Made by a program: the position numbers and the translations under genes. From NCBI GenBank assembly GCA_963702835.1, contig OY969762.1, positions 1,736,001 through 1,800,000 of the forward strand: DNA of 64,000 bases. Direction: 5' to 3'. Each line of letters starts with the position of its first letter. Within the stretch, counting starts at the first letter, position 1. The DNA is from JAFGAV01 sp041479055 (GTDB lineage Bacteria; Acidobacteriota; Aminicenantia; Aminicenantales; JAFGAV01). Below, one piece after another: positions 1 to 7,575 of this stretch. Under the pieces are notes generated by a model, which worked only from the letters and a program-made list of their open reading frames with translations, was not told the DNA's origin and made no database searches.

Positions 1-901
1 CGCCCGTCCCCACCTGGGAGCGGCGGTCCGAGGCGATCTGCTGGTGCTGTTCCTGCTGAGCGATGTCCAGCAGCCGAGTGCGGAGGATGCGCAGGGCCTT
101 TTCCTTGTTGCGGTGCTGGGACTTCTCATCCTGACAGGAGACCACCAGGCCCGACGGCCGATGGGTCACCCGGATGGCGGTGTAGTTGCGATTGACGTTC
201 TGGCCGCCCGGGCCGGAAGCGCCGAAGGCTTCGATCCTGAGGTCCTTGGGGTCGATCTTCACATCGATCTCATCGGCCTCGGGCAGAACGGCCGCGGTGG
301 CCGTCGAGGTGTGAATGCGGCCGCCGGCTTCTGTTTTGGGCACGCGCTGCACACGGTGGACTCCGCTCTCATACTTGAGACGGGAAAAAACTTTCTGGCC
401 ACGGATATTGAGGATAGCCTCCTTGAGCCCCCCCACCGGCGACGGGCTGGAGCTCAAGACCTCAACCTTCCAGCCCTGGGATTCGGCGAAGCGGATATAC
501 ATGCGGAAGAGTTCCTGGGCGAACAGTGAGGATTCATCCCCGCCGGCCCCGGCCCGGATTTCCAGAATGACATTCCTGTCGTCCCGGGGGTCTTTGGGCA
601 GGAGCAGGACCTTGAGTTCTTTTTCCAGCCGCTCCAGCCGCCGGCGAAGTTCCTCCCCCTCGGTCTGGGCCAGGGTCTTGAGCTCCGTCTCCGCGCCGGG
701 ATCGGCCAGGATGTCCTCGGACTGCCGGAGCTCAACCTGAGTCTGCCGGTAGACCTGGTAAACCTTGAGCAGCGGTTCCAGCTCAGCCCGCTCCTTGGTC
801 AGTTCCCGAAGCTTCTGGGGGTTGGCCAGGACGGCCGGGTCAGAGAAGGAATCAAGCAGAAGGCGGTATCGTTCCTGGAGGCCCTCAAGCTCTTGAAACA
901 T
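1..901 (-). CDS. prfA: Peptide chain release factor 1 (partial, C-terminus beyond the window)
   Basis: Class I release factor that reads UAA/UAG in the ribosomal A site and triggers peptidyl-tRNA hydrolysis. I translated the minus strand from the ATG at 901; 300 codons are visible and the frame runs off the left edge. The catalytic loop is present as GPGGQNVNR, and the downstream CQDEKSQHRNK segment is typical. The codon-recognition tripeptide sits in RVPKTEAGGRIHTS, a PxT motif (PKT) where RF1 usually has PAT/PVT; RF2 would have SPF, so RF1 is favoured. It starts 5 nt after rpmE, the common rpmE-prfA order, so the two are probably co-transcribed. Only the last part of the C-terminal domain is missing. 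Confidence 0.95.
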   Translation of the reverse strand, partial: MFQELEGLQERYRLLLDSFSDPAVLANPQKLRELTKERAELEPLLKVYQVYRQTQVELRQSEDILADPGAETELKTLAQTEGEELRRRLERLEKELKVLLLPKDPRDDRNVILEIRAGAGGDESSLFAQELFRMYIRFAESQGWKVEVLSSSPSPVGGLKEAILNIRGQKVFSRLKYESGVHRVQRVPKTEAGGRIHTSTATAAVLPEADEIDVKIDPKDLRIEAFGASGPGGQNVNRNYTAIRVTHRPSGLVVSCQDEKSQHRNKEKALRILRTRLLDIAQQEQHQQIASDRRSQVGTG

Positions 902-906
902 GGCGC

Positions 907-1113
907 TTATTTCTTGGTCGGGCCATATTTCTTCCTGAATTTCTCGACACGGCCGGCGCTGTCCAAGAATTTCTGTTTCCCGGTGAAGAAGGGATGGCAG
1001 TTGGAACAGATTTCCACCCGGATCTCCTTTTTGGTGGAGCGGGTGGTGAACGTGTTGCCGCAGGCACAGACGACCTGGCATTCCTGGTACTGGGGGTGAA
1101 TGCCTTTCTTCAT
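907..1113 (-). CDS. rpmE: 50S ribosomal protein L31 (bL31)
   Basis: A 68-residue protein of the usual L31 length. It starts MKKGIHPQYQ and has the four-cysteine zinc-ribbon pattern (C16/C18 region and CSNC near residues 37-40), so it is the zinc-binding C+ form. The segment FFTGKQKFLDSAGRVEKFRKKY is typical of the family, with a conserved basic C-terminus. A Shine-Dalgarno-like AGGAGAG lies about 8 nt before the ATG. An extended -10 box lies about 23 nt upstream of the start, so it probably begins its own transcript, which continues into prfA. Confidence 0.97.
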   Translation of the reverse strand: MKKGIHPQYQECQVVCACGNTFTTRSTKKEIRVEICSNCHPFFTGKQKFLDSAGRVEKFRKKYGPTKK

Positions 1114-1135
1114 GTCAGCTCTCTCCTAGGACGCT

Positions 1136-1144
1136 ATTATAGCA
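1136..1144 (-). promoter_or_regulatory. Extended -10 promoter for rpmE-prfA
   Basis: Read on the minus strand the box is TGCTATAAT, a perfect TATAAT with the TGn extension. No convincing -35 is seen 17 nt further upstream, as expected when an extended -10 compensates. It lies between the preceding gene's stop and the rpmE Shine-Dalgarno. Confidence 0.55.
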
Positions 1145-1163
1145 GAAAAAATCAGGCGGCACA

Positions 1164-2030
1164 CTAGGGCAGCAGGCCGGGCACTTCGGCCGCCTTGGCC
1201 CGGAAGCACTCCCAATCGACGGTGAACTTATGGCGGCTCCGGCTTAAGCGGGCCTTCATCCGATACAGCCGCGAGCCGAAATGTTGGCGCAGCGGCCTGG
1301 CCAGGGGGCAGACCTGCTCCTCAGCCCTCCATTCATAGGGCCGGCCCGACCTGTCGCGCAGGCAGCCCCAGTGGATGATCCAGGCCTGCTTCTTGATGGG
1401 GACATGACGGAAAGCGTGCTGGATGGCTTCCACCTCCCCGGCTTTTTCCGGGTTAAGGAAGTTAAAAGACTTGGAAAAAAGAAGGGCATTGTGGAAATAG
1501 GCCGGGTAGGCCAGCAGCCCGTCCTGGCCCATCAGCCTGGCCAGGTAGATGAACAGGTCCATGACCTTTCGGCCCATGCCCAGGCCGGGATGGGTCTGGC
1601 CGGGCAGGGGGGCCCGGGATGACCTGAAGTCGAGGAGGGGGTTCTGCAGGGTGAGCCATTCGAAAATCAGCACCTTGTACTCATGGCGGGACAGCCCCAG
1701 GGTCAAGTGATTCTTGACCTGGAAAAGGCCCCCTTTGATTTTGAGGTCCACGATGAGATTGTCGGGGTCCGGACTCCGGTAGTAGATCCGAAAACGCTGC
1801 AGCGGATATTCCGAGGAATCGATGTCGAAGGCCAAGGGCCACAGACGGCGCTTCTTGGCCTCCTTGAAGAAATTTTTGCGGCCCAGCACAGTGATGACCT
1901 CGGCCAGGGAGTACTTGCCCAGAAACAGGGATGTCCCCTTGACCCGGCCGTCGCCGGAAAAAAGGTCCCCCTCTTCGAGGAGGGGCTGGACCGGCCTCAA
2001 ATCTATTTCTTTTCCCAATTCGTCGGCCAT
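1164..2030 (-). CDS. Conserved-looking hypothetical protein
   Basis: A 288-residue soluble protein that I do not recognise. No signal peptide or membrane segment is visible. It is rich in basic and aromatic residues, especially the last 60 residues (GSRLYRMKARLSRSRHKF). The middle contains a mixed strand/helix region (DPDNLIVDLKIKGGLFQVKN) that could be a folded core. It sits 36 nt downstream of rsmD and upstream of rpmE, a neighbourhood of translation genes, so a role in RNA or ribosome metabolism is possible but is only inference from position. Codon use matches the surrounding GC-rich genes. Confidence 0.75.
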   Translation of the reverse strand: MADELGKEIDLRPVQPLLEEGDLFSGDGRVKGTSLFLGKYSLAEVITVLGRKNFFKEAKKRRLWPLAFDIDSSEYPLQRFRIYYRSPDPDNLIVDLKIKGGLFQVKNHLTLGLSRHEYKVLIFEWLTLQNPLLDFRSSRAPLPGQTHPGLGMGRKVMDLFIYLARLMGQDGLLAYPAYFHNALLFSKSFNFLNPEKAGEVEAIQHAFRHVPIKKQAWIIHWGCLRDRSGRPYEWRAEEQVCPLARPLRQHFGSRLYRMKARLSRSRHKFTVDWECFRAKAAEVPGLLP

Positions 2031-2066
2031 CGGTTCATCCCACTTTTTTAGTCGCCGTTCTCCGGG

Positions 2067-2618
2067 TCATTTTGGGTAGCTTAGAAAAAGCAGGGTGTCG
2101 TCGCCCAGAGTGAGGTCGCGCTGCACGGTGAAGAACCTCGGCTCAAACTTCGTTTTGCGGTGGCGGCGGAGGACAATCCTCCCCCCGGGCTTAAGGATGT
2201 CCCTCTTCTTGATGACCTTCAACGGGTTCCGCTCCTCCAGGAGCCGGTAGGGCGGGTCGAGAAGAATCAGGTCGAAGCTCATCCTCTCCCCGCTGAGCTG
2301 GATGACCGCCCGGTTGAACTCCCGGTGAAGAATGTCCGCCCGGTCCTCGGCCCCGCACTGGGCCAGGTTGTGACGGATCATCTTGACCGCCGGCCACAGC
2401 TCCTCGACAAAAACGACCCTCTCGGCGCCGCGGCTGAGCGCTTCGATGCCCACCGAGCCCGTGCCGGCAAAACCGTCCAGGACCACGGCGCCCCCGACCT
2501 CCGGATCCAGGACATGGAAGAGCGCCTCCTTGAGCTTGTCGGGCATGGGCCTGACGCGGGGATCGGGCAGACGCTTCAAACGCTTGCCTTTATACAGACC
2601 ACGAATGACCTTAATCAT
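2067..2618 (-). CDS. rsmD: 16S rRNA (guanine(966)-N(2))-methyltransferase RsmD
   Basis: A class I SAM-dependent methyltransferase that modifies G966 of 16S rRNA on the small subunit. The 183-residue product begins MIKVIRGLYKGKRLKRLP, the usual RsmD N-terminus; RPMPDKLKEALFHVL follows. SAM-binding motif I is LDGFAGTGSVGIEALSRGA and the N-methylation motif IV is LLDPPYRL. The reading frame is open further upstream, but those codons are GC-shadow sequence overlapping the next gene, so the start at 2618 is preferred. It lies 47 nt after the secreted-protein gene and upstream of the unknown gene at 1164. Confidence 0.92.
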   Translation of the reverse strand: MIKVIRGLYKGKRLKRLPDPRVRPMPDKLKEALFHVLDPEVGGAVVLDGFAGTGSVGIEALSRGAERVVFVEELWPAVKMIRHNLAQCGAEDRADILHREFNRAVIQLSGERMSFDLILLDPPYRLLEERNPLKVIKKRDILKPGGRIVLRRHRKTKFEPRFFTVQRDLTLGDDTLLFLSYPK

Positions 2619-2665
2619 GGACGAAATGAAGGCTTGGCGGGCCGGCCTGCCGCTGAGAACGGAAT

Positions 2666-3463
2666 TTAGTGCCTGTAAGCAGATGCCGGGGTAGGCGGCT
2701 CGACGATGATATAGACGATAGCCGTTGTTCCGGTCAACACGGTGGCCATGCCGATGGGGGTCAGGAAAAAGGCGGCCAGGCCGCTTTTTTCCTTCAAATA
2801 TACCCAATCGTTTATCAAGGCCGGCTTCTCCAGGGGGAAGTTGTAGTACTGGCCGGCCAGGGCCTTTTTCTGAGCATAGCCGTTCTGCTTGATGGTATTG
2901 GCTTTCTGGTAAAAATCGGTCTCGCTGCCCTTCTGCTTGTCGCCCCTGACATGGATGGTATCGCCCAGGTTGCACTCCCCCTTCTCCACAAAGACGCGGG
3001 CGTCCAGGGTGGAGGTATTGAACTCAACAACGCGGCCCAGGAACTTCTCGCCCCGGATGGCGGGAGGTTCGGTGCTTGAGCCGGCCGGCCGGGTATTGGC
3101 TTGGACGTTCAGGGCTAATGACAGCTTGGCCGTTGTGTTGGCTTCGATGCCGATGACATCAGAGGAGTTGAACTCCCCCTGGTCTGTCACAGCGCCGAAG
3201 ACATAAAGCCCCCGGTCCAAGGATTCCACCTTGAAATATCCCAAGTCGGAGGACTTGGTGCTCTCGAAAACGGCGCCCGTGGCCAGGTTTCTCAGTTTGA
3301 CGACAGCGCCCTGGGCCGGGGTCGTCCCGTCGCTTTGATAGACATATCCAACCAGGCTGCCATTCTGGCCGGGCTGAGCCCAAAGAGCGGGCTGAGCGGC
3401 CAGAACGAATGCGACAAAAATGGCCATAGACAAAGCTTTTTTCATTGTTCTTTGATTAGACAT
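2666..3463 (-). CDS. Secreted protein with carboxypeptidase-regulatory-like domain
   Basis: A 265-residue exported protein. The N-terminus (MSNQRTMKKALSMAIFVAFVLAAQPALWA) is a typical signal peptide. Residues about 35-115 resemble a CarboxypepD_reg beta-sandwich (LVGYVYQSDGTTPAQGAVVKLRNLATG ... STKSSDLGYFKVESLDRGLY), a fold common in secreted and outer-membrane proteins. The middle (FLGRVVEFNTSTLDARVFVEKG) is unassigned. A hydrophobic C-terminal segment (AAFFLTPIGMATVLTGTTAIVYIIV) may be a membrane anchor. The start at 3463 follows GGAAGGGAATT, a good ribosome site; an earlier in-frame methionine lies inside the promoter and is rejected. Function is unknown. Confidence 0.8.
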   Translation of the reverse strand: MSNQRTMKKALSMAIFVAFVLAAQPALWAQPGQNGSLVGYVYQSDGTTPAQGAVVKLRNLATGAVFESTKSSDLGYFKVESLDRGLYVFGAVTDQGEFNSSDVIGIEANTTAKLSLALNVQANTRPAGSSTEPPAIRGEKFLGRVVEFNTSTLDARVFVEKGECNLGDTIHVRGDKQKGSETDFYQKANTIKQNGYAQKKALAGQYYNFPLEKPALINDWVYLKEKSGLAAFFLTPIGMATVLTGTTAIVYIIVEPPTPASAYRH

Positions 3464-3497
3464 AATTCCCTTCCGTTTCTCTTCTAGGTGAGAGTCT

Positions 3498-3526
3498 ATT
3501 ATCAACGATATAATAGCCGTTGTCAA
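3498..3526 (-). promoter_or_regulatory. Sigma-70-type promoter for the secreted protein/rsmD transcript
   Basis: On the minus strand, TTGACA at 3521-3526 is followed by a 17-nt spacer and GATAAT at 3498-3503. It lies about 35 nt upstream of the ATG at 3463. The -35 is perfect and the -10 has one mismatch. The same TTGACA-N17-GATAAT arrangement occurs before the gene starting at 13357. Confidence 0.7.
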
Positions 3527-3568
3527 CACTTTTGCTTAGAAATAAAATCACCCCCAAAGGCTAGTCGA

Positions 3569-5236
3569 TTATTCAACTTCCGGAACCGCCTGCGTCCACT
3601 TCCAGCCGAGCAGACGAACAGGCCGATTGACGGGAATGATGTCCAGCCGGTTCAACCCCGGAGTCGCCTCGACCTTCAGGACCAGTTCCGCAGAAGCCAG
3701 GGTGTCTTCCCAGATAACCCGGCCGTTGAAAAGAACCGAGATCAGAGGGCGATTCTGTCCTTCCGGCGGCTCAAAGGACAGGGTCAAAACAACGGAACTG
3801 CAATCGAGAATAAGAGGCAGCGTCCGGGTCTGTTCTTTGCCGATCAAGCTGTCGGACGGGACAATAGCCGGGGGCGTCAGCACCCGCGACAGGGCCTGAT
3901 TGACCCGGGCCGTCTTAGTCGCGTCATTCATCCGTTCATAATAGCGGCGGAGCTTCAACAACACTTCCCAATCGTCGGGAACGGCTTCCAGGGCGTTCTG
4001 ATAGAACCGCTCCGGCTCATAGACGAAGTTGAGCTTGTCGAAGGAGTCGGCCACGATCATCAGGATCTCCCGGACGTATCTTTTTTGAGGTTCGCCGGCC
4101 ACGATCAGCCCGCCCCCCAAGGCCGTCCCCAGGCCGGTGATCTGGTTGTATTTGTGGGCGCAGAACATCAGGAAGAGCTCAAAGGCCAGATTGCGGAGGT
4201 CCCCCTGGACAGGCCGGACAGCCTGATCGCCCTGCACCAGGTTGAGCTCCTTGAGATAGGATTCCAGATCCAGGATCTCGCTGTAATCAGTTTCCAGCTT
4301 CAAATAGGCGCGCAGGTCCGACTCCGCCTCCTCCAGCTTCCTCGTCTTCATCAGCCGCAGCTTGGCCCGGCTCAGAGTGGCGGCCTTGACCAAGAGTCGA
4401 TACCTGATCAACTCCGGGGTGATATCTTTCTTTTCGGCCAGCGCTGAGTAGAAATGGATTCCGTCTAAAAGCTTCAGACACTCATCCGGACGCCCGGCGT
4501 CGTTCTCCCGGACAGCCTGGTTATAATCGAGGTCCTCCGCCTTGGCCAGCAGCCTCTGCCTGGCCTCGAGCGACAAGGACATCTCACCCAGGAACCGGGC
4601 ATAGGTCCGGTAGAGATTGGAGGACTCGGGCAGGATGCTGTCCAAGAGCTTCTCGTCCTTGACGTTCAGGAACCACAGGTGAAGGAGCGTCTGGAACCGC
4701 GCCTCATTGCCTTGGGCCAGGATCTTCTCCAGGCGGTGCAGGGTGAAATGGCGCTGCTCAGAGGAGAGAGAAGGCCATCGGTCGAGAAGGGCTTGGACGA
4801 TGTCGAAGTCGAGGGAAGACCGGTCACCGGCCAGGCGGGCCGCTTTCCACAGCTCCGGAAGACTATCGGGCACTTCCTTCTCGGATATAAAGCTGAGGTA
4901 CTGGAGCGCTTTGGCATAATAGAAATGGTTCTCGGAGGAGGCCGGGTTGAAACGGAGCGCCCGCCGCAGAAGGATCTCGGCCCGCTGCAAGGAGCGTCCG
5001 GCCTGTTCGACTTGGGCCAGGTTCTCCAGGGCGATTCCCAGATGGACTTTTCCCTCCTCGGCCAGGGTCTTGTCGGAGATGGGCATCAACCTGTTGGCCC
5101 ATTGGAGGCGAGTCAGGTTGCGCTCCGGAGTCAGCCCCTTTTTCTTCGACTGATAATACAGATCAATGTTCACAAAAAAAACCACCGCCGCAGCGGCATA
5201 GGCCAGCAAGGCCAGGACGAGGAGGGACTTCTTCAT
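3569..5236 (-). CDS. Membrane-anchored TPR-like protein of the EPS assembly module
   Basis: A 555-residue protein with one N-terminal membrane segment (KKSLLVLALLAYAAAAVVFFVNI) and then a long helical repeat region. TPR-like pairs are visible at about 55-110 (LGIALENLAQVEQAGRSLQRAEILLRRALRFNPASSENHFYYAKAL) and 395-440 (FYQNALEAVPDDWEVLLKLRRYYERMND). The last ~100 residues look like a beta-sandwich (LTLSFEPPEGQNRPLISVLFNGRVIW). It begins 10 nt after the O-antigen ligase-like gene, so it is probably co-translated with it. It may be periplasmic or face the periplasm and assist polymer assembly; that is inferred from context. No enzyme motif is seen. Confidence 0.75.
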   Translation of the reverse strand: MKKSLLVLALLAYAAAAVVFFVNIDLYYQSKKKGLTPERNLTRLQWANRLMPISDKTLAEEGKVHLGIALENLAQVEQAGRSLQRAEILLRRALRFNPASSENHFYYAKALQYLSFISEKEVPDSLPELWKAARLAGDRSSLDFDIVQALLDRWPSLSSEQRHFTLHRLEKILAQGNEARFQTLLHLWFLNVKDEKLLDSILPESSNLYRTYARFLGEMSLSLEARQRLLAKAEDLDYNQAVRENDAGRPDECLKLLDGIHFYSALAEKKDITPELIRYRLLVKAATLSRAKLRLMKTRKLEEAESDLRAYLKLETDYSEILDLESYLKELNLVQGDQAVRPVQGDLRNLAFELFLMFCAHKYNQITGLGTALGGGLIVAGEPQKRYVREILMIVADSFDKLNFVYEPERFYQNALEAVPDDWEVLLKLRRYYERMNDATKTARVNQALSRVLTPPAIVPSDSLIGKEQTRTLPLILDCSSVVLTLSFEPPEGQNRPLISVLFNGRVIWEDTLASAELVLKVEATPGLNRLDIIPVNRPVRLLGWKWTQAVPEVE

Positions 5237-5245
5237 GGCGCTCCC

Positions 5246-6748
5246 CTAAGCCTCCTCACGGGACAGCGTCGAGGAACGGTGGTAGACAATGGCCGTGGTC
5301 AAAGCCAGCACCATGGTGAAGACCAGGGCGTTAGCCGGAATATGAAGGTTGAAATCCGTGAAACTATGGATAAGGATCACCACACAGGAGATGAATCCCC
5401 CCATGGCCAGGCCTTTGATCTCCAGGCTCCGCCGGGCCCGCCACATACGGAAAATCTGAACCAGGGTCCAGACGATCCCGCCGGCCAGAAGGAGGAAACC
5501 CAAAATCCCGGTCTCGGCCGCCAGCTCCAGGTAGTCGTTGTGGGCATGCTCCAGGAGCAGCCCTAGGCCGGCCGGCTCGTAGGCGGGATAAACCGAGACG
5601 AACGTCCCCAGGCCCGACCCGAACAGGGGGAAATCGCGGACCATGGGCACGATATTCCTCCAGAACAGCGTCCGGCCGCCATGGAACAGCGTGTCGTCGG
5701 CCAGGAACCGGTTCAAGACCGCGGTCATGCCCACGGCCAGGGAGAAGATAACCACGACCAGGAATGACACGTTGATCAGGTTTCGGGCCAGGCGTCTCCC
5801 CTCCCCGGAATAGCTCAGATGAAAGAGGACCATCTCCAGAAAAAGGAGGAAGGTCAGGACCATCAGGAAAACTCCTGCCCGGGATTGGGACTTGACCACG
5901 GCCACGGCCATGACCACCGTCGCCGCGGCCAAGAGGAGGTTGACAGCAAAGGACTTCCGGGAAAAATGGGCGAAGATCTCTCGCACCGCTCCCGGAGAGC
6001 CTTTAACCCGGAGGGAGAAGAAGCCGATGCGGGCCACCAGGAATCCCAAGGCCAGGGGGATTATCATCTCCAGGTACCCGGCCAAGTGGTTCCGGTTGAC
6101 GAACGTCCCGGTGACCGAATCGAGGTTGTAGAGTTTCTTATAGAAGAGGATGTGGGGCTGAGCGGTGGACAGCTCGAAGAGCCCGTAGAGCGCCTGGAAG
6201 ACTCCGAGCAGGATGAGGACGGTGACCATCCTCTCCATCTGGCGGAACCGGTTTATGACCCGGAGGAGGAGCATGGCCGCCAGGACATAGGCCAGAAGCT
6301 CCAGCCCCGTCCGCAGCGTGCTGGCCGGGACCAGGGATATGGTCAGGAATGCGGAACCCGGCAATTGAGGGCCAAAGGCCTGATGAAAATGATATGAACC
6401 CGGCGCCAGGATTTTCACCAGGAAGGCCGGCAGGGGGATCACCTGAAGTAGGACCAGCAGGAAGAAACCGGTGATCAACCAACGCGGCCCGCGCATGGGC
6501 TTGCGCCAGGCCGGCGCGTAAGGATCCCGGTTGCCGGCGAGGTAGAGCAAGGCCAGCCCTACAGCCGTCAGCTGGATGACCAGGATGGACCATTCCCAGG
6601 CCGACCCCTGGGGAAGCGGGCTGAAGATTAAGAGGGCGATCAGACCGAACTCAACAACTTTTTTCCAGGAAGGCTGTTGGCCGGGCATGACAAAAGAGGC
6701 CGGCCGGAGTTTGGGCTTCCGGCTCTGGGGACGCATCCGCAGAGCCAT
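5246..6748 (-). CDS. O-antigen ligase/polymerase family membrane protein (Wzy-like)
   Basis: A 500-residue multi-spanning inner-membrane protein with about 11-12 hydrophobic segments. The family signature lies in the large periplasmic loop: FGSGLGTFVSVYPAYEP followed by LLEHAHNDYLELAAETG, with the conserved H-N-D-Y-L-E. Such proteins polymerise or ligate undecaprenyl-linked sugar repeats. Its ATG shares one base with the stop of the phosphatase gene (TGATG), so it is translationally coupled. The first ~40 residues are a basic cytoplasmic tail. Together with the Wza, Wzc and CpsB-like genes it defines a Wzy-dependent pathway. Polymerase versus ligase activity cannot be separated from sequence. 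Confidence 0.88.
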   Translation of the reverse strand: MALRMRPQSRKPKLRPASFVMPGQQPSWKKVVEFGLIALLIFSPLPQGSAWEWSILVIQLTAVGLALLYLAGNRDPYAPAWRKPMRGPRWLITGFFLLVLLQVIPLPAFLVKILAPGSYHFHQAFGPQLPGSAFLTISLVPASTLRTGLELLAYVLAAMLLLRVINRFRQMERMVTVLILLGVFQALYGLFELSTAQPHILFYKKLYNLDSVTGTFVNRNHLAGYLEMIIPLALGFLVARIGFFSLRVKGSPGAVREIFAHFSRKSFAVNLLLAAATVVMAVAVVKSQSRAGVFLMVLTFLLFLEMVLFHLSYSGEGRRLARNLINVSFLVVVIFSLAVGMTAVLNRFLADDTLFHGGRTLFWRNIVPMVRDFPLFGSGLGTFVSVYPAYEPAGLGLLLEHAHNDYLELAAETGILGFLLLAGGIVWTLVQIFRMWRARRSLEIKGLAMGGFISCVVILIHSFTDFNLHIPANALVFTMVLALTTAIVYHRSSTLSREEA

Positions 6749-7566
6749 CAGTCGGCTTCGTCCTTCCGCTTGAAGGAGAAGAAGGGCAGCTTGATCTTAA
6801 AACTTTTTTCTTTGTGAACGGGGTTGAACGGCTCGGGAAGGAAAGGCATGCTTTTATCATCCAGGACGGCCCGCGGGTTGTCCTCGACCAGGGCTCGGGC
6901 GTTTTCCGGACCGATGATGGGTTCGATGATCCGCAGAGCCTCCTTGAAGCGGGGGGCTCGGCTGGTGCTGTTATGAGCATCAGTGCCCAGGACATGGATC
7001 AGCCCCCAGCTCAACATTCGGACAGCCGTCTCTCCGACGACCTGGCCATAAAGCCCGGTGAAGCTGCCGCTGTTGGCCTGGCCCAGGCAGCCCATCTCCA
7101 CCAAGTCGTAAAGCTGGCCGGGATGGCTGATGAATATCGAATTGCGCTCGGGGTGGGCGATGATGGGGATAATCCCCTCGCTCATCAGCTCGAAAAATAC
7201 TTCCTTGACCCCGGAATAAACATAGTCAAAGGGGAATTCAATGAACATGTAAGAGCTGGTGTGGAGGACCAGGGCGCGCTTATTCCGCTTGATCTCCTCA
7301 ATCAGGTTATGGGAGAAGCGGACCTCGACGCCGGTCAAGATCTTCAGCGACAGGCCGGCCTGCCGCAGGGCCGCTTCCAGCTCCTGCTTCTTCCGCCCCA
7401 CGGCGGCCAGGTCGGCCAGCCCGACATTCCCCCGGAAGAGATGGGGTGTGGCGACGATGGTCCGGATGCCCTCCTCCTGCGCCAGGCGGGCCATGGCTAC
7501 GGACTCGGCCAGGTTCTCCGCCCCGTCGTCCAGGGCGGGCAGGATATGGCAATGGAGGTCGATCAT
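6748..7566 (-). CDS. CpsB/YwqE-type tyrosine-protein phosphatase (PHP domain)
   Basis: A 272-residue PHP-family metallophosphatase that dephosphorylates the partner bacterial tyrosine kinase. Metal-binding motifs are visible: MIDLHCHILPALDDGA at the N-terminus, VATPHLF near residue 40, PIIAHPERN near 135, and a late LGTDAHN around 195. Length and motif order match the CpsB/CapC group. It lies 9 nt after the Wzc-like kinase gene and overlaps the polymerase gene by one base, so kinase, phosphatase and polymerase are one unit. Phosphorylation cycling of the kinase is expected to control chain length and export. Confidence 0.9.
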   Translation of the reverse strand: MIDLHCHILPALDDGAENLAESVAMARLAQEEGIRTIVATPHLFRGNVGLADLAAVGRKKQELEAALRQAGLSLKILTGVEVRFSHNLIEEIKRNKRALVLHTSSYMFIEFPFDYVYSGVKEVFFELMSEGIIPIIAHPERNSIFISHPGQLYDLVEMGCLGQANSGSFTGLYGQVVGETAVRMLSWGLIHVLGTDAHNSTSRAPRFKEALRIIEPIIGPENARALVEDNPRAVLDDKSMPFLPEPFNPVHKEKSFKIKLPFFSFKRKDEAD

Positions 7567-7575
7567 GTCCGTTCC

